From Acerihabitans sp015654925 (GTDB lineage Bacteria > Pseudomonadota > Gammaproteobacteria > Enterobacterales > Enterobacteriaceae), in assembly GCF_047324175.1 (NCBI RefSeq), contig NZ_CP178732.1, forward strand, positions 1,054,001 to 1,118,000: DNA of 64,000 bases, read 5' to 3'. The translations under genes and the position numbers were made by a program. Shown here in pieces: positions 25,577-34,021 of the stretch; position 1 is the first letter of the stretch, and each line of letters begins with the position of its first letter. The notes below the pieces were generated by a model. That model ran no database searches. It had not been told where the DNA came from and was given only the letters and a program-made list of their open reading frames with translations.

Positions 25577-26104
25577 TTACACCACCGTCAGTTGTTCGTC
25601 GCCTCGATCCAGCGCGGTGGCCCACGTCTTGAGCGATTGCGAACACTGCACCGCTTCTTGTGAGCGTAGGCCCATCATTCGAGCCAGTTGCAACGTCAGC
25701 GCCAGACCGGCGTCTTTCTGTTGCAGGGTTGCCAGCGCCGCCTGATAGCGCTCCGGCGTAATCGCTTTCCGCGTGCCGTCCCGGCTGGCCCCACTTAGGC
25801 CTAACGTCTTGTTGCTCAGCCGTTCCGCATCCGCCAGCTTAGCTCGCCCGGCGGTGCGCAGTATCACCCGCACTGCCGCCATTTCATTATGCAGCGTGCG
25901 CAAAGTAATTCCCTGTTCTAACCGTTCGGCGATATAGCATTCGATATGTTTTGCTTTCAGATGCTGCACCGTGCGAATCTGAATATTCAAGGACAGCAGG
26001 TGACTGGCAAGCCGCTCTGCAATCTTTAGTCGGTCATGTACCGTCTTATGGCTGCCGCCAGCCTGACGGGCCAGCGTCTGCATCTCCCAGCTCAATCGTG
26101 ACAT
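25577..26104 (-). pseudogene. Truncated integrase-domain protein (ICE-type)
   Basis: About 175 codons of an integrase-domain protein: an N-terminal SAM-like core-binding domain (TVQHLKAKHIECYIAERLEQ, LRTLHNEMAAVRVILRTAG), then the beginning of the catalytic domain with MMGLRSQEAVQ, which holds the first catalytic Arg. It stops at LTVV before the His-x-x-Arg and Tyr motifs, so it is inactive. It is unrelated in detail to the fragment at 20.5 kb. Confidence 0.72.
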
Positions 26105-26501
26105 ATCCTCAATAACCTCTGTTCTCCGGCGCACGGCGATTTACGACACGGATTTATCGCGTCGCACTGAACAATACCTGCGCGCCGGAGCGGCAGCGGT
26201 TGAGGTATGACGGGGATATCGGTTATGCACTCGGTGCAACCGCCTGCATCAGCAGGGTAATCCCCTCAGGCTGAAAGCCTGCCTCAGGTATCGGTTCAGT
26301 CCTCCTCTGATAAGTGGGTTGATGATAATTGACGCAGGAGATGTGCGTCAGATGACAGGTCACGCCAGAAAGCGCTGTGGCGTAAGGGCTGGCGCAGAGA
26401 TCGTTCGCGGCGTCACTTGCAACGGCTTTGCGCCGTATGAAGTGACGCCGCTGCCTCATGGATGCATTCGCTGAGGCAGCAAAAGGCCGTAGAGGGTTGC
26501 G

Positions 26502-26537
26502 TCAGCTATATCAGCTATATCAGCTATATCAGCTATA
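26502..26537. repeat. Four tandem 9-base repeats (TCAGCTATA)
   Basis: Four perfect copies of TCAGCTATA. The unit is three codons, so any frame across it is preserved (minus strand reads Ile-Ala-Asp repeats). The surrounding 26105-26909 has weak minus-strand frames, but I can support no gene there. Confidence 0.85.
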
Positions 26538-26909
26538 AAGGTTGTTGTACGCATCAGTGCGTATGCAAAAAGCAGTTGCTTCACTAAGAGCAAAAAGGAT
26601 GCAGCCCTAAGACATTGAGATAAGGTAGCTACCATCGCCGCAGCGATCACCCGCAAACTGGTAGCGGGGCGGGTTGGGAGTCGACCACACAGGTTGGTCC
26701 TGCGCGTTGCCTTGAAGGTCGTGGCAACATGGGCGTGCTGCTTGCAGCAGCGGTGTAACACTGACAATTTACTGCGCCAAAATCCGTATATCAAGCGGCT
26801 AACGCGCTGCGCTTGTTGGCTCCTCACTGGGTTTCTATTCCATAGAAATCCAGTAAGGAGCGTCTAAATCCACTGACAGTATGAAAAAAATTTTGTAAAT
26901 TTTTAGTGG

Positions 26910-27155
26910 CTAATCCGAGGTCCCATCTCTGTATTGTTGATGCTGTCCGCTGTTATAACGCGAAGGCCAGATCTCTTCGGGGCGTTTATGCAAGGCTTCG
27001 GCGATTAAGCGTTCTCCTTTAGGCCAATGGCGCGTCGGTGTATTTGCCAAAGTGGAAGAAGCGAGTCCCGCTTCTCTGGAAACCGCAGCCAGCGTTATGC
27101 CTTTCTTTCTTAAACCAGCAATGATATCTGCCGGATGCCAGTCTTGTTCAATCAT
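26910..27155 (-). CDS. Ner/Nlp-family DNA-binding regulator
   Basis: An 81-residue protein of the Mu Ner/Nlp (SfsB) family. It opens DWHPADIIAGLRKKGITLAA, followed by the recognition segment SREAGLASSTLAN and RPEEIWPSRY. Ner-type proteins repress early phage promoters, and the chromosomal Nlp homologues are phage relics. It lies between the integrase and the satellite remnants and is oriented like the integrase. It appears intact. Confidence 0.85.
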   Translation of the reverse strand: MIEQDWHPADIIAGLRKKGITLAAVSREAGLASSTLANTPTRHWPKGERLIAEALHKRPEEIWPSRYNSGQHQQYRDGTSD

Positions 27156-27324
27156 ACGAAGTCACCCATATTGATGCCCGTCAGAGGCGATGAAATCGTT
27201 TGTTCTGACTAAGGCATATTTTAATTTCTTCCTTTTTAGCATCCGCTAAGTGACTTTATCTTAAGAGCTACTAAAGACGCGGGGTTGAGTACCTGTCCAT
27301 TGACGATGAGCGAAAAATAACGCG

Positions 27325-27369
27325 TCTCCCGCCTCACACCATCACTTGCTTATGGTGTGAGGCGGGAGA
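27325..27369 (-). terminator. Long hairpin downstream of the integrase gene
   Basis: A perfect 18-bp stem (TCTCCCGCCTCACACCAT pairs with 27352-27369) with a nine-base loop, 20 bases past the integrase stop. On the minus strand it is followed by CGCGTTATTTTT, so it probably terminates the integrase transcript. Confidence 0.75.
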
Positions 27370-27389
27370 AAAAACACGGCTTCATACAA

Positions 27390-28631
27390 TCACCCAATTG
27401 CCTTAAGTCCCCGGACTCCGCCTTCCAGTACGCTGCCGTTGTCCGCCGCTTTCACAAAGTCAGCCCACCATTGCATCATGGGGCGACGTTGTTCCAGATA
27501 GTCGCTGCGGTTATAGGCTCGGCGTACTTCATTTTTATCCACATGGGCGAGGGCGGCTTCGATGACATCGGGCGGAAAGCCTTGCTCATTGAGCGCGGTG
27601 CTGGCAATGGAGCGCATGCCGTGTGATACCAAAATGCCGCCTAATCCGGCGCGTTTTAGCGCGGCGTTGACCGTCTGGCTATTCATTGGCTGTAACGGCT
27701 TAATGCGGCTGGGGAAAACATATTCCCGGTGGCTGCTTAAGGGCTTCATTAGCGCCAGAATAGCCAGCGCCTGTTCTGACAGCGGAACGATATGTACCCA
27801 CTTTATTTTCATGCGTTCGGCCGGAATGCGCCATTCTTTAGCATCCAGATCGATCTCTTGCCAGCGCGTCTCAGCGGCTTCGACAGGGCGGGTGAGGGTG
27901 AGAAGCTGCCACATAAACAGACAGCGGGTCGGTAACTCGATATGCGCCAGCCGCATCGTTTGCATCAGTTGCGGCAGTTGATCCGGGCGAATGCTGGGCA
28001 TGTGTTTTTTCTGCGGTTTCTCGAATGCCTTGCCGATATTGACGCTGGGCGCTGCATCGATCAGACCAACGTTCATCGCATAGATCATCACCTCGTTAAT
28101 CCGCTGGCATAACCGTCTTACCGTTTCCAGCGCGCCTCTGGCCTGCACCGGCTGGATAGCCTGTACCAGCGTGCGCGCTTTAATGTCCGTAATGCTGATA
28201 TCGCCGATGGCGGGAAAGATATCCTTTTCGAGGGAGCGCCAAATATCTGAGGCATAGTCGGCGGTGACGCTGCTCTTTTTTAACTGTAGCCAGCGCTCGG
28301 CAACGACCTTAAAGGTGTTGGATTGGGTTTCCAGCGCTTGCTTGCGCAATGAAAGCTGGTGTTCATAAGGGTCAATATCTTTTACCAGCAGAGCGCGGGC
28401 CGCTGTACGGCGTTGCCGGGCGTCGGCCAGAGTGACTTCGGGATAAGGCCCAAAAGTCAGTTTTGCGCGTTTTTTGGTTAAAGGCCGGTAGTAGCGCATC
28501 TGCCAGACTTTCCTGCCGCTGCTTTTGATTAGCAGTTGCAGACCGTCGCCGTCATGCAGTGTGTAATCCGCCGCCTGTGGTTTGGCGGCTTTGGTCTCCG
28601 TATCGGTGAGGGGTTTTGTTAACCGTGCCAT
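27390..28631 (-). CDS. P4-type tyrosine integrase at ssrA
   Basis: A 413-residue integrase from the ATG at 28631, which follows GGAGG by six bases. An N-terminal DUF4102 arm-binding domain (LHDGDGLQLLIKSSGRKVWQ) is followed by the core domain and a complete catalytic set: Arg in LLTLTRPVEAAETRW, the H-x-x-R in SHGMRSIAST, His in LAHVDKNEVRRAY and the Tyr nucleophile in that same region. It lies about 180 bases from the ssrA 3' end, the usual target of CP4-57-type elements. Five GGTACC sites fill its promoter. It looks functional. Confidence 0.93.
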   Translation of the reverse strand: MARLTKPLTDTETKAAKPQAADYTLHDGDGLQLLIKSSGRKVWQMRYYRPLTKKRAKLTFGPYPEVTLADARQRRTAARALLVKDIDPYEHQLSLRKQALETQSNTFKVVAERWLQLKKSSVTADYASDIWRSLEKDIFPAIGDISITDIKARTLVQAIQPVQARGALETVRRLCQRINEVMIYAMNVGLIDAAPSVNIGKAFEKPQKKHMPSIRPDQLPQLMQTMRLAHIELPTRCLFMWQLLTLTRPVEAAETRWQEIDLDAKEWRIPAERMKIKWVHIVPLSEQALAILALMKPLSSHREYVFPSRIKPLQPMNSQTVNAALKRAGLGGILVSHGMRSIASTALNEQGFPPDVIEAALAHVDKNEVRRAYNRSDYLEQRRPMMQWWADFVKAADNGSVLEGGVRGLKAIG

Positions 28632-28632
28632 T

Positions 28633-28703
28633 GGTACCTCCATCATTTAGGTACCCATCGGATGGGTACCTGCCTTTCAGGTACCTAAAAAGGTACCTGA
28701 AAG
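28633..28703. promoter_or_regulatory. Array of five GGTACC sites in two palindromes before the integrase
   Basis: GGTACC occurs at 28633, 28650, 28665, 28680 and 28692. Sites 2-3 form a palindrome (AGGTACCCATC-G-GATGGGTACCT). Sites 4-5 form a 13-bp inverted repeat (CTTTCAGGTACCT, AAAA, then its complement). The position fits integrase arm-type sites and/or an operator for autoregulation. A single degraded GGTAC remains in the copy at 23530. Confidence 0.7.
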
Positions 28704-28747
28704 TTGTGGAAGCTACAAGATCGCCAAAGCATTCCACAGACGTAAAA

Positions 28748-28777
28748 AAGCCCGCAGGGCTTGCGCCATGCGGGCTT
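28748..28777 (-). terminator. ssrA terminator
   Basis: AAGCCCGCA/TGCGGGCTT stem. On the minus strand it is followed by a T-run (TTTTTT) about 35 bases beyond the tmRNA 3' end. Related copies near 23570, 25145 and possibly 13885 mark old integration junctions. Confidence 0.75.
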
Positions 28778-28811
28778 CTTGGACTTACTTGACGTTCTAT
28801 AGAACAGAATT

Positions 28812-29194
28812 TGGTGGAGCTGGGGGGATTTGAACCCCCGTCCGGAATTATTACGTCCTCGGCACTACATGCTTAGTCCTATCATTACATTCGCCAGCCA
28901 GCTGCGGATGGACACGCCACTGACAAACTAGCCTGATTAGTTTTAGCGCTTTGACCCCAGGCAGGATCTCCACGCGAGCTCTTTTGGGTTTGACCTCTCT
29001 TGATCCCCGTCCTAAGAGCGGAGGCTAGGGAGAGAGGGAACCATTAGTTGTTTAGACTAATTAAGCTGCTAAAGCAGCGGGTTCGTATTGCGAGTCGTTT
29101 GCAATTATTTTTTTTGAGGCTGTTTAACGAGGCCTACCTCACCTCGGCATGCACCTTGGGTTTCACAAATCCCGTCGAATCCAGAATCAGCCCC
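28812..29194 (-). ncRNA. ssrA: tmRNA
   Basis: Begins GGGGCTGATTCTGGATTCGA and ends CCCCAGCTCCACCA, closing the tRNA-Ala-like acceptor. The total is about 383 nt against 363 in E. coli. The tag frame (29102 down to 29061) encodes ANDSQYEPAALAA then TAA, three residues longer than the E. coli tag ANDENYALAA but with the same ALAA degron. Pseudoknot sequences are conserved in order. It rescues stalled ribosomes with SmpB, encoded just upstream on the same strand. Its 3' end is the island attachment site. Confidence 0.97.
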
Positions 29195-29240
29195 AAGTTG
29201 TTAATTTCATTATAGCAAAATTAGGATGGCGCGGCAAACG

Positions 29241-29720
29241 TTAACGGTTGGCGTGTTTCATAATCCGTGCTTTATCCACCTGCCATTCGCGCGTTTTGAT
29301 ATCGTCGCGCTTGTCGAAATCTTTTTTACCCTTGGCTACGCCAATCTTGACTTTGGTCCAGGCGTTTTTCCAGTAGAGCGACAGGGCTACCACGGTGTAG
29401 CCTTCGCGGTTGACCCGGCCAAACAGGGAATTGATTTCGCGCTTGTTAAGCAGCAGTTTACGTGTGCGCATGGGGTCGCAGACCACATGCGACGATGCCG
29501 CCATCAATGGCTGAAAGGTGGCGCCAAACAGGAAGGCTTCGCCATCTTTTAGCAACACATAGCTGTCACTGATGTTGGCCTTGCCAGCACGTAGTGATTT
29601 GACTTCCCATCCCTGCAACGCGAGTCCTGCTTCGAACTCCTCCTCGATGAAATATTCATGTCGGGCGCGTTTGTTTTGCGCAATGGTGGCTGAACCGGGT
29701 TTATATGCTTTTTTTGTCAT
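29241..29720 (-). CDS. smpB: SsrA-binding protein SmpB
   Basis: A 159-residue protein matching E. coli SmpB (160). It has an OB-fold core with EAGLALQGWEVKSLRAGKAN and a basic C-terminal tail (KGKKDFDKRDDIKTREWQVD) that enters the empty A-site channel. It delivers tmRNA to stalled ribosomes. It lies directly upstream of ssrA on the same strand, as in E. coli, and is divergent from ratA. Confidence 0.97.
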   Translation of the reverse strand: MTKKAYKPGSATIAQNKRARHEYFIEEEFEAGLALQGWEVKSLRAGKANISDSYVLLKDGEAFLFGATFQPLMAASSHVVCDPMRTRKLLLNKREINSLFGRVNREGYTVVALSLYWKNAWTKVKIGVAKGKKDFDKRDDIKTREWQVDKARIMKHANR

Positions 29721-29879
29721 GATACTAAATATTATACAGTTTTATGGCGGGAATAAAATGCTTTAGTGGCGCTGTCATGGGGTTTTCATCCTTTTTAAGA
29801 CAATCGGGCGTGAACAGTTTTTTGTCTCATGCCAGATAAATGATAATATTAGAATGTATTAGTCATGACAGGAACCCTT

Positions 29880-30314
29880 ATGCCTCATATCAGTCGTTCC
29901 GCGCTGGTGCCCTACAGCGCGGAGCAAATGTTTGCTTTAGTCAATGATATCCGTGCCTATCCGGAATTTATTCCCGGATGTACCGGTAGCCGTGTGCTGG
30001 GTAAAGAAGGTAACGAACTGACCGCTGAAATGGATGTGTCCAAGGCGGGGATCAGCAAAACCTTCAGAACCCGCAACGTTATCACCGACAATCAAAGTAT
30101 CGTGATGCGCCTGGTGGAAGGGCCGTTTCGTTCATTTGCCGGCGATTGGCGCTTTACCACCCTGAGTCCGGAAGCCTGCAAGGTGGAGTTTGAAATGAGT
30201 TTCGAATTCAAAAGCAAGCTCATCGAACTGGCGTTCGGCCCCATCTTTAAAGAGATGGCCAACAGCATGGTGCAAGCCTTCACCCAGCGTGCCAAAGAGG
30301 TCTACCGTGTCTGA
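29880..30314 (+). CDS. ratA: Ribosome association toxin RatA (START/coenzyme Q-binding family)
   Basis: A 144-residue START-like hydrophobic-pocket protein from the ATG at 29880 (AGGA upstream), opening MPHISRSALVPYSAEQMFAL as in E. coli RatA. An in-frame ATG at 29865 would add five residues. In E. coli it has been reported to bind 50S subunits and block association, and the same family in eukaryotes (Coq10) binds coenzyme Q, so its physiological role is debated. It overlaps rnfH by eight bases. Confidence 0.93.
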   Translation: MPHISRSALVPYSAEQMFALVNDIRAYPEFIPGCTGSRVLGKEGNELTAEMDVSKAGISKTFRTRNVITDNQSIVMRLVEGPFRSFAGDWRFTTLSPEACKVEFEMSFEFKSKLIELAFGPIFKEMANSMVQAFTQRAKEVYRV

Positions 30315-30612
30315 TAATCAGGCATCGGGTGCGGAGATACACGTCGAAGTGGTGTATGCGCTGCCGGAACGGCAGTACCTGCATAAAGTGGTATTGGCGG
30401 CAGGCAGCACCTTGGAGCAGGCCATCCAGGCCTCGGGGATCTTGAGCCAGCGCCATGATATCGACCTGGCGAAAAACAAGGTCGGCGTTTTCAGCCGGCC
30501 GGCCCGCTTAAATGACCTTGTCAACGATGGCGATCGGGTGGAAATCTACCGGCCGCTGCTCATCGATCCGAAAGATCTTCGCCGCCAGCGGGCGGAGCGT
30601 ACCAAAAAATAG
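30307..30612 (+). CDS. rnfH: RnfH family ubiquitin-like protein
   Basis: A 101-residue beta-grasp protein (UPF0125/RnfH; KNKVGVFSRPARLNDLVNDGDRVEIYRPL). I chose GTG at 30307 because GAGGT lies six bases upstream and it overlaps the ratA stop. A GTG at 30289 is also in frame. It forms a conserved two-gene unit with ratA. The biochemical role is not established. Confidence 0.9.
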   Translation: MSDNQASGAEIHVEVVYALPERQYLHKVVLAAGSTLEQAIQASGILSQRHDIDLAKNKVGVFSRPARLNDLVNDGDRVEIYRPLLIDPKDLRRQRAERTKK

Positions 30613-30812
30613 CCTGTTTTTTTGCCTTTCCCGCACTTTTCCCGCATTTTTTACTGGCATGACATGCGAGCCGCGCCTTTCCTGTCAATATTATCCAATA
30701 TCATCGCCTATCGATATCATCAATCAGCATGCCAGCTCGCCCGCACCGTAAACCGGTCAGGCGGGGCTGGTCGTGCTCAGCGAGGATACTTTATGCCGCG
30801 CGGTAAGCCTGG

Positions 30813-31160
30813 TTACGAACGGGGAGCATTCAGGGCGTCGCGCCGGTCGATGTTGGTCAGAATATCCGCGTCGTTAAAGGTCAGGGTAATGGTTTGCTGC
30901 GTTACCGCCTCATGGCCCGGCTGGCGACGGAATACGTAAAACCAGGTGCTGGTGCCAAAGGGGTCACGCATCATCGGCGTGCCTAACGTATAAGCTACTT
31001 GCTGTTTAGTCATGCCGGTATGAAGCTTGGCCACGTCATTTGCTGTCAGATAATTCCCCTGATTGATGTCGGGGCGATAGACCAGTCTTTCCAGCGTGGA
31101 GCAACCGGCAGTTAACATCAGAAGAACGACGGCAGCAGCGGTCAACGTCTTACAGCTCAT
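30813..31160 (-). CDS. bamE: Outer membrane assembly lipoprotein BamE
   Basis: A 115-residue lipoprotein. The signal peptide ends in the lipobox LTAGC (Cys at about residue 20), and the mature SmpA/OmlA domain follows (RPDINQGNYLTANDVAKLHT, WFYVFRRQPGHE). It is part of the BAM complex that inserts beta-barrel proteins. The start at 31160 matches the E. coli N terminus. The frame is open to 31238, but that extension has no signal character. Confidence 0.95.
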   Translation of the reverse strand: MSCKTLTAAAVVLLMLTAGCSTLERLVYRPDINQGNYLTANDVAKLHTGMTKQQVAYTLGTPMMRDPFGTSTWFYVFRRQPGHEAVTQQTITLTFNDADILTNIDRRDALNAPRS

Positions 31161-31273
31161 AATAATCACATTCCTTTTGGGCATAGGATGCCGATGATAA
31201 TAGACCTTGCCGACATTGGGAACCTCTACAAGGCCCATCTATGACCGCGGGAACGTAAAAAAGTTGGGCTTTT

Positions 31274-32935
31274 CTAAGCTGCGAGCAGTTCTTTTGCATT
31301 TGCCAGCGTGTTTTTGGTGACCTCGCTTCCGCCCAGCAGCCGCGCCAGCTCCTGCAAGCGGGCTTTTTTGTCCAATGCGATCATCTGCGTTTCGGTCTCG
31401 TTGCCATCGGTATTTTTGCTGACAAAAAAGTGATGATGGCCCGAACCGGCAACCTGCGGTAAGTGAGTGACGCACATCACTTGGGTGGACTCGCCCAACT
31501 GACGGAGCATTTTACCCACAATCGCGGCGGTCGGGCCACTGATGCCCACATCCACTTCGTCAAAAATCAGCGCCGGCGTATCCATCTTGCGGGCGGTAAT
31601 GACCTGGATGGCCAGCCCGATACGGGACAGCTCGCCCCCCGAGGCCACTTTCGCCAACGGCTGGAGCGGCTGGCCGGGGTTGGTGGTCACCAGGAATTCA
31701 ATACGGTCCGCCCCTTCGGCGCTGAGCTGTTCGGCGGTGAAGTGGGCGACGATCTCCAGCCTGCCGTGGGGCAGGGAGAGTTCGCGGATGCTGCGGGTAA
31801 TGAGGGCGGATAATTCGGCGGCGTGCTCCTCGCGCCGCTGGTGCAACTGCCGGGCGATCTGCAGGGCCTGGCGGTGATATTGCTCCACCGCTTGCACCAG
31901 CGCTGCGGCGTCGGTGTCGTACTGGGCCGTCAATTGCTGCTCGCCGAGCAATTGCTGATAGAACTGCGGCAGTTCCTCGGGTTTTACGTGATGCTTGCGC
32001 GCCAGGCTTATTTGGCGCGACAGCCGCAGTTCCAGTTCGGATAACCGCTGCGGGTCCAGATCCAGCCGATCGCTATAATGGCGCAGTTCGTCGCTGGCCT
32101 CGGTAAGCTGTATGGACGCCTCTTCCAATAAATCCAGCACCGGGGAAAGGGAACCGTCCATGCCGATCAGCTCGGTTACGCGCTGTTTGACGGCGTGCAG
32201 CTCGCTGAGCATATTGCGATCTTCGTTCTCGCTTAATAGCTCCAGGGCTTGCCGGGTGCTGGCGATCAGTTGCCCGCTGTTGGCCAGGCGTTTATATTCC
32301 TGGTCGATCTGCTCGAACTCGTCGGCGACGGGGACAAATTCATTCAGCTCTTTTAATTGATATTGCAGCAGCTCGCGCCTGGCTTCCCGCTCGGCGGCGT
32401 GCTGGCGGAACGACGCCAGATCCAGGCAGCCCTGGTGCCACTGCCGGTAAGCGCCCGCCATGGCGAGCCGCAGGTCTTTTTCGTCGGCGTAGGCGTCGAG
32501 CAGCTGTTTTTGATATTCCGGGCGCAGCAGCAACTGGTGGGCGTGCTGGCCGTGGATTTGAATCAGATGATGCCCCAGCTCGCGCAATTGGGACAAGGGC
32601 ACCGAGGTGCCGTTGATAAAGCCGCGCGAGCGCCCGTCATGGCCCACCACGCGGCGCAGCAGGCATTCATCGCCGTTATCCAGCTCGTTGTCCGCCAGCC
32701 ATCGGGCGGCCAATGGCGCGTCGCCCAGGGCGAACCGCGCGCAGATATCGGCCCTGGGCGCTCCCGGGCGCACCATGCTGGCATCGGAACGGCTGCCGAG
32801 GCAAAGGCCAAGCGCATCGATGGCTATGGATTTGCCCGCCCCGGTCTCACCGGTGATAACGCTCATTCCCGATTGAAAATCAATCGTTAACTCCCGTACG
32901 ATCGCAAAATTGGCAATGGTAAGCTGAGCCAGCAT
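31274..32935 (-). CDS. recN: DNA repair ATPase RecN
   Basis: A 553-residue SMC-like protein. Walker A is GETGAGKS near residue 30, with a long coiled-coil middle (about 150-350). The signature SGGELSRIGLA and Walker B ALIFDEVDVGISG lie in the C-terminal half. It acts in double-strand-break repair. Three LexA boxes immediately upstream show SOS control. The length equals E. coli RecN (553). Confidence 0.97.
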   Translation of the reverse strand: MLAQLTIANFAIVRELTIDFQSGMSVITGETGAGKSIAIDALGLCLGSRSDASMVRPGAPRADICARFALGDAPLAARWLADNELDNGDECLLRRVVGHDGRSRGFINGTSVPLSQLRELGHHLIQIHGQHAHQLLLRPEYQKQLLDAYADEKDLRLAMAGAYRQWHQGCLDLASFRQHAAEREARRELLQYQLKELNEFVPVADEFEQIDQEYKRLANSGQLIASTRQALELLSENEDRNMLSELHAVKQRVTELIGMDGSLSPVLDLLEEASIQLTEASDELRHYSDRLDLDPQRLSELELRLSRQISLARKHHVKPEELPQFYQQLLGEQQLTAQYDTDAAALVQAVEQYHRQALQIARQLHQRREEHAAELSALITRSIRELSLPHGRLEIVAHFTAEQLSAEGADRIEFLVTTNPGQPLQPLAKVASGGELSRIGLAIQVITARKMDTPALIFDEVDVGISGPTAAIVGKMLRQLGESTQVMCVTHLPQVAGSGHHHFFVSKNTDGNETETQMIALDKKARLQELARLLGGSEVTKNTLANAKELLAA

Positions 32936-32944
32936 GATTTTTTC

Positions 32945-33000
32945 CTGTATATAAAAACACAGCTGTGGTTAAACACAGTATAAACTGGTTTTTTATACAG
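32945..33000. promoter_or_regulatory. Three LexA (SOS) boxes at recN
   Basis: CTGGTTTTTTATACAG (32985-33000) and CTGTGGTTAAACACAG (32963-32978) both fit CTG-N10-CAG. CTGTATATAAAAACAC (32945-32960) misses by one base. Multiple boxes are known upstream of E. coli recN. Confidence 0.85.
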
Positions 33001-33021
33001 TAAAGCAACCTTTGCCGAATT

Positions 33022-33900
33022 TCAGAATAATTTTTTTGACCAGCCCAGCTTGGTGCTCAGCGTATTAAAATAGTTGTAATCATGGGGATGGACCAGATCC
33101 AGGTGATACTCGCTGCGCCGGATAAAAATTTCCTCTCCCTCCTGGATCGGCAGCGCGATTTGGCTATCGCAGCTGATTTCCAGCTCGTTGCCGACGTTGG
33201 AAAATTTCAGCCGGATGGTGCTGCTGCCGTTGATGACCAGCGGCCTGGACGACAGGGTATGCGGAAACATCGGCACCAGGGCGATGGCGTCGAGGGTCGG
33301 GGTCAGAATGGGGCCGCCGGCGGAAAGCGAATAGGCGGTGGAGCCGGTGGGCGTGGCGATAATCAGGCCGTCGGAACGCTGTGAGAAAGCAAAACTGTCG
33401 TCGATATAGACTTCGAACTCGATCATATGCGCCACCTTGCCGGGATGGAGCACGACTTCGTTGATGGCGGTGCTCAGCCGTCCGCATTCATTGCCGCGGC
33501 ACACCTGCGCTTCCAGCAAAAAGCGCTGTTCGCAGCGATAATTGCCCGCCAGCACTTCGGATAATTGCTGCAAGGCGGAATCAGGGTCGAGATCGGTGAG
33601 GAAGCCCAGATTGCCGCGGTTAACCCCGATCACCTTGATATCATACCGCGCCAGAATGCGCGCCGCGCCCAGCATATTGCCGTCGCCGCCCACCACCACC
33701 GCCAGGTCCGCCTGCTGGCCGATATCCGCCAGGCTGCCGGTTGCGGCGCCCTCTAAGTTGAGATCGCGGGCAATTTGATGCTCCATGATGACATTATGAC
33801 CTTTCGCAAGTAGCCAGTGATACAGCATTTCATGCGTGGCTAAGGCATTGGGATGGCGCGGATGGCCGACAATGCCGATGCTTTGAAAGGGTGTGTTCAT
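33022..33900 (-). CDS. nadK: NAD kinase
   Basis: A 292-residue ATP-NAD kinase with the GGDGNML motif (near residue 71) and NEVVLHPGKVAHMIEFEVYI. It ends NTLSTKLGWSKKLF as in E. coli. The ATG at 33900 reproduces the E. coli length. The upstream extension to 33921 is dispensable. It makes NADP in the cytoplasm. It is divergent from grpE. Confidence 0.96.
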   Translation of the reverse strand: MNTPFQSIGIVGHPRHPNALATHEMLYHWLLAKGHNVIMEHQIARDLNLEGAATGSLADIGQQADLAVVVGGDGNMLGAARILARYDIKVIGVNRGNLGFLTDLDPDSALQQLSEVLAGNYRCEQRFLLEAQVCRGNECGRLSTAINEVVLHPGKVAHMIEFEVYIDDSFAFSQRSDGLIIATPTGSTAYSLSAGGPILTPTLDAIALVPMFPHTLSSRPLVINGSSTIRLKFSNVGNELEISCDSQIALPIQEGEEIFIRRSEYHLDLVHPHDYNYFNTLSTKLGWSKKLF

Positions 33901-33947
33901 GTGTTTGCTTTTCCTCGCCATGTTTTGCAGGTTACATTATGCGACAT

Positions 33948-33977
33948 CCCTTGAATCCCCGCTATTCATCCCCATAA
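33948..33977 (+). promoter_or_regulatory. Sigma-32 heat-shock promoter of grpE
   Basis: -35 CCCTTGAA and -10 CCCCATAA separated by 14 bases, about 45 bases before the grpE start. It matches the sigma-32 consensus (CTTGAA, CCCCAT). Confidence 0.85.
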
Positions 33978-34021
33978 TAAGCACAGTAGCAAGATTAAAA
34001 GGCTAAAACGCGGAGAAACTC

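Noticed and set aside
26456..26827. 123-residue minus-strand ORF spanning the 9-base repeats, possible satellite Icd/Ash-like protein
   Set aside because: I could not align it convincingly with any such family, and Cys/Arg-rich composition suggests a non-coding frame.
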